Shown here: positions 6,492 through 7,034 of the stretch, one piece after another
Numbering within the stretch: the first letter of the stretch is position 1
Layout of the letters: each line of letters opens with the position of its first letter
Origin: Actinomycetota bacterium
GTDB taxonomy: Bacteria; Actinomycetota; Actinomycetes; S36-B12; UBA5976
DNA: 7,034 bases
Assembly (NCBI GenBank): GCA_005789325.1
Contig: SXYE01000048.1
Coordinates: forward strand, 1 to 7,034
Direction of reading: 5' to 3'
Translations under genes and position numbers: made by a program
The notes under the pieces: model-generated
Told to the model about the DNA's origin: nothing
Databases searched by the model: none
Seen by the model: only the letters and a program-made list of their open reading frames with translations

Positions 6492-7034
6492 GTGGCTATT
6501 ACATCTGTTAAAGATGATGGTTCCCGAATTCCCAAGGGTCAGAAAACTGCCACAGATTTTCCTGTTCCTCAACCTCTTAGCAAGCATGGACCAGCTCGAA
6601 TTATTTCTATGGTCAATCAAAAAGGTGGAGTTGGTAAGACAACCAGCACCATTAATTTAGGTTCTGCACTTGCAGGATATGGCCGAAAAGTTCTTCTCGT
6701 TGATTTTGATCCTCAAGGTGCTCTTTCCGTTGGTTTAGGAATTCCTGTTTATCAGTTGGAAAAAACATTGCGTCATGTTCTGGTAGGGGAACAAATTCCT
6801 GCTCGAGATGTTTTAGTAAAAACTCAAGTCAAAAATCTTGAACTTCTTCCCTCAAATATTGAATTATCAGCAGCTGAACTCGAATTAGTAAGTGAAGTCG
6901 GACGCGAACAAGTTTTAGCAAGTGCACTAAAACCTTTGGTTGATGAGTATGACTACATAATTATTGATTGCCAACCATCTCTAGGACTTTTGACTGTTAA
7001 TGCACTAGCTGCCTCTGAAGGTTGCGTTGTGCCA
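6492..7034 (+). CDS. parA: ParA/Soj-family ATPase, 3'-truncated by the window edge
   Basis: ParA-family deviant Walker ATPases form ATP-dependent, DNA-bound dimers that partition chromosomes or plasmids. The visible 181 codons show the deviant Walker A QKGGVGKTT (residues 43-51, signature Lys44), the switch segment VDFDPQG (70-76) with Asp73, and Walker B IIIDCQPSLG (156-165) with Asp159. The GTG at 6492 is chosen because the frame is closed upstream at 6417 with no other ATG, GTG or TTG between, and AAGG (6481-6484) stands seven bases before it. An ATG at 6609 would start just ahead of the P-loop and would cut the beta strand ARIISMV. The 35 or so residues before this strand are Pro-, Lys- and Ser-rich and look disordered. 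Place after xerD matches the actinobacterial parA paralogue that neighbours scpA/scpB rather than the origin-proximal parAB; no parB or parS is visible. Confidence 0.92.
   Translation, partial: MAITSVKDDGSRIPKGQKTATDFPVPQPLSKHGPARIISMVNQKGGVGKTTSTINLGSALAGYGRKVLLVDFDPQGALSVGLGIPVYQLEKTLRHVLVGEQIPARDVLVKTQVKNLELLPSNIELSAAELELVSEVGREQVLASALKPLVDEYDYIIIDCQPSLGLLTVNALAASEGCVVP

Overview
The window reads as a gene-dense, chromosomal housekeeping segment of an AT-rich actinobacterium. I estimated GC at roughly 38% by hand on a few lines. Six genes, all on the + strand, lie in the order nadK - recN - pyrG - ald - xerD - parA. This follows the known actinobacterial neighbourhood (in Mycobacterium tuberculosis ppnK Rv1695, recN Rv1696, Rv1697, Rv1698, pyrG Rv1699, a Nudix gene Rv1700, xerD Rv1701, and further on parA Rv1708 with scpA/scpB). 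The low GC, short gaps and compaction suggest a streamlined aquatic lineage such as the freshwater acI group (Nanopelagicales). That placement is inference from gene order and composition, not a phylogeny.

Layout: bases 1-865 hold the 3' part of NAD kinase, whose start lies upstream of the window. Its stop overlaps the recN start (ATGA). recN ends at 2595. A 69-base gap follows, with a perfect 8-bp inverted repeat whose right arm contains the Shine-Dalgarno of pyrG (TTG start at 2665). After pyrG a 92-base gap carries a short imperfect palindrome and a strong ribosome binding site for ald (TTG start at 4386). ald and xerD overlap by one base (TAATG). After xerD a 94-base gap holds two abutting GC-rich hairpins, followed by parA (GTG start at 6492), which runs off the end of the window.

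Functionally the segment mixes cofactor supply (NAD kinase makes NADP), nucleotide supply (CTP synthase), amino-acid/nitrogen metabolism (alanine dehydrogenase) and chromosome maintenance (RecN repair, XerD dimer resolution, ParA-family ATPase). No mobile element, CRISPR array, tRNA or rRNA is visible, and no stretch over 300 bases lacks a gene.

The most interesting part is non-coding. The pyrG leader has the architecture of the enterobacterial pyrC/pyrD start-site-switching control: pyrimidines then G at the predicted transcript 5' end, pairing with the Shine-Dalgarno. This would be a plausible CTP-sensing control of CTP synthase. The GC-rich double hairpin before parA is a second unexplained RNA-like element.
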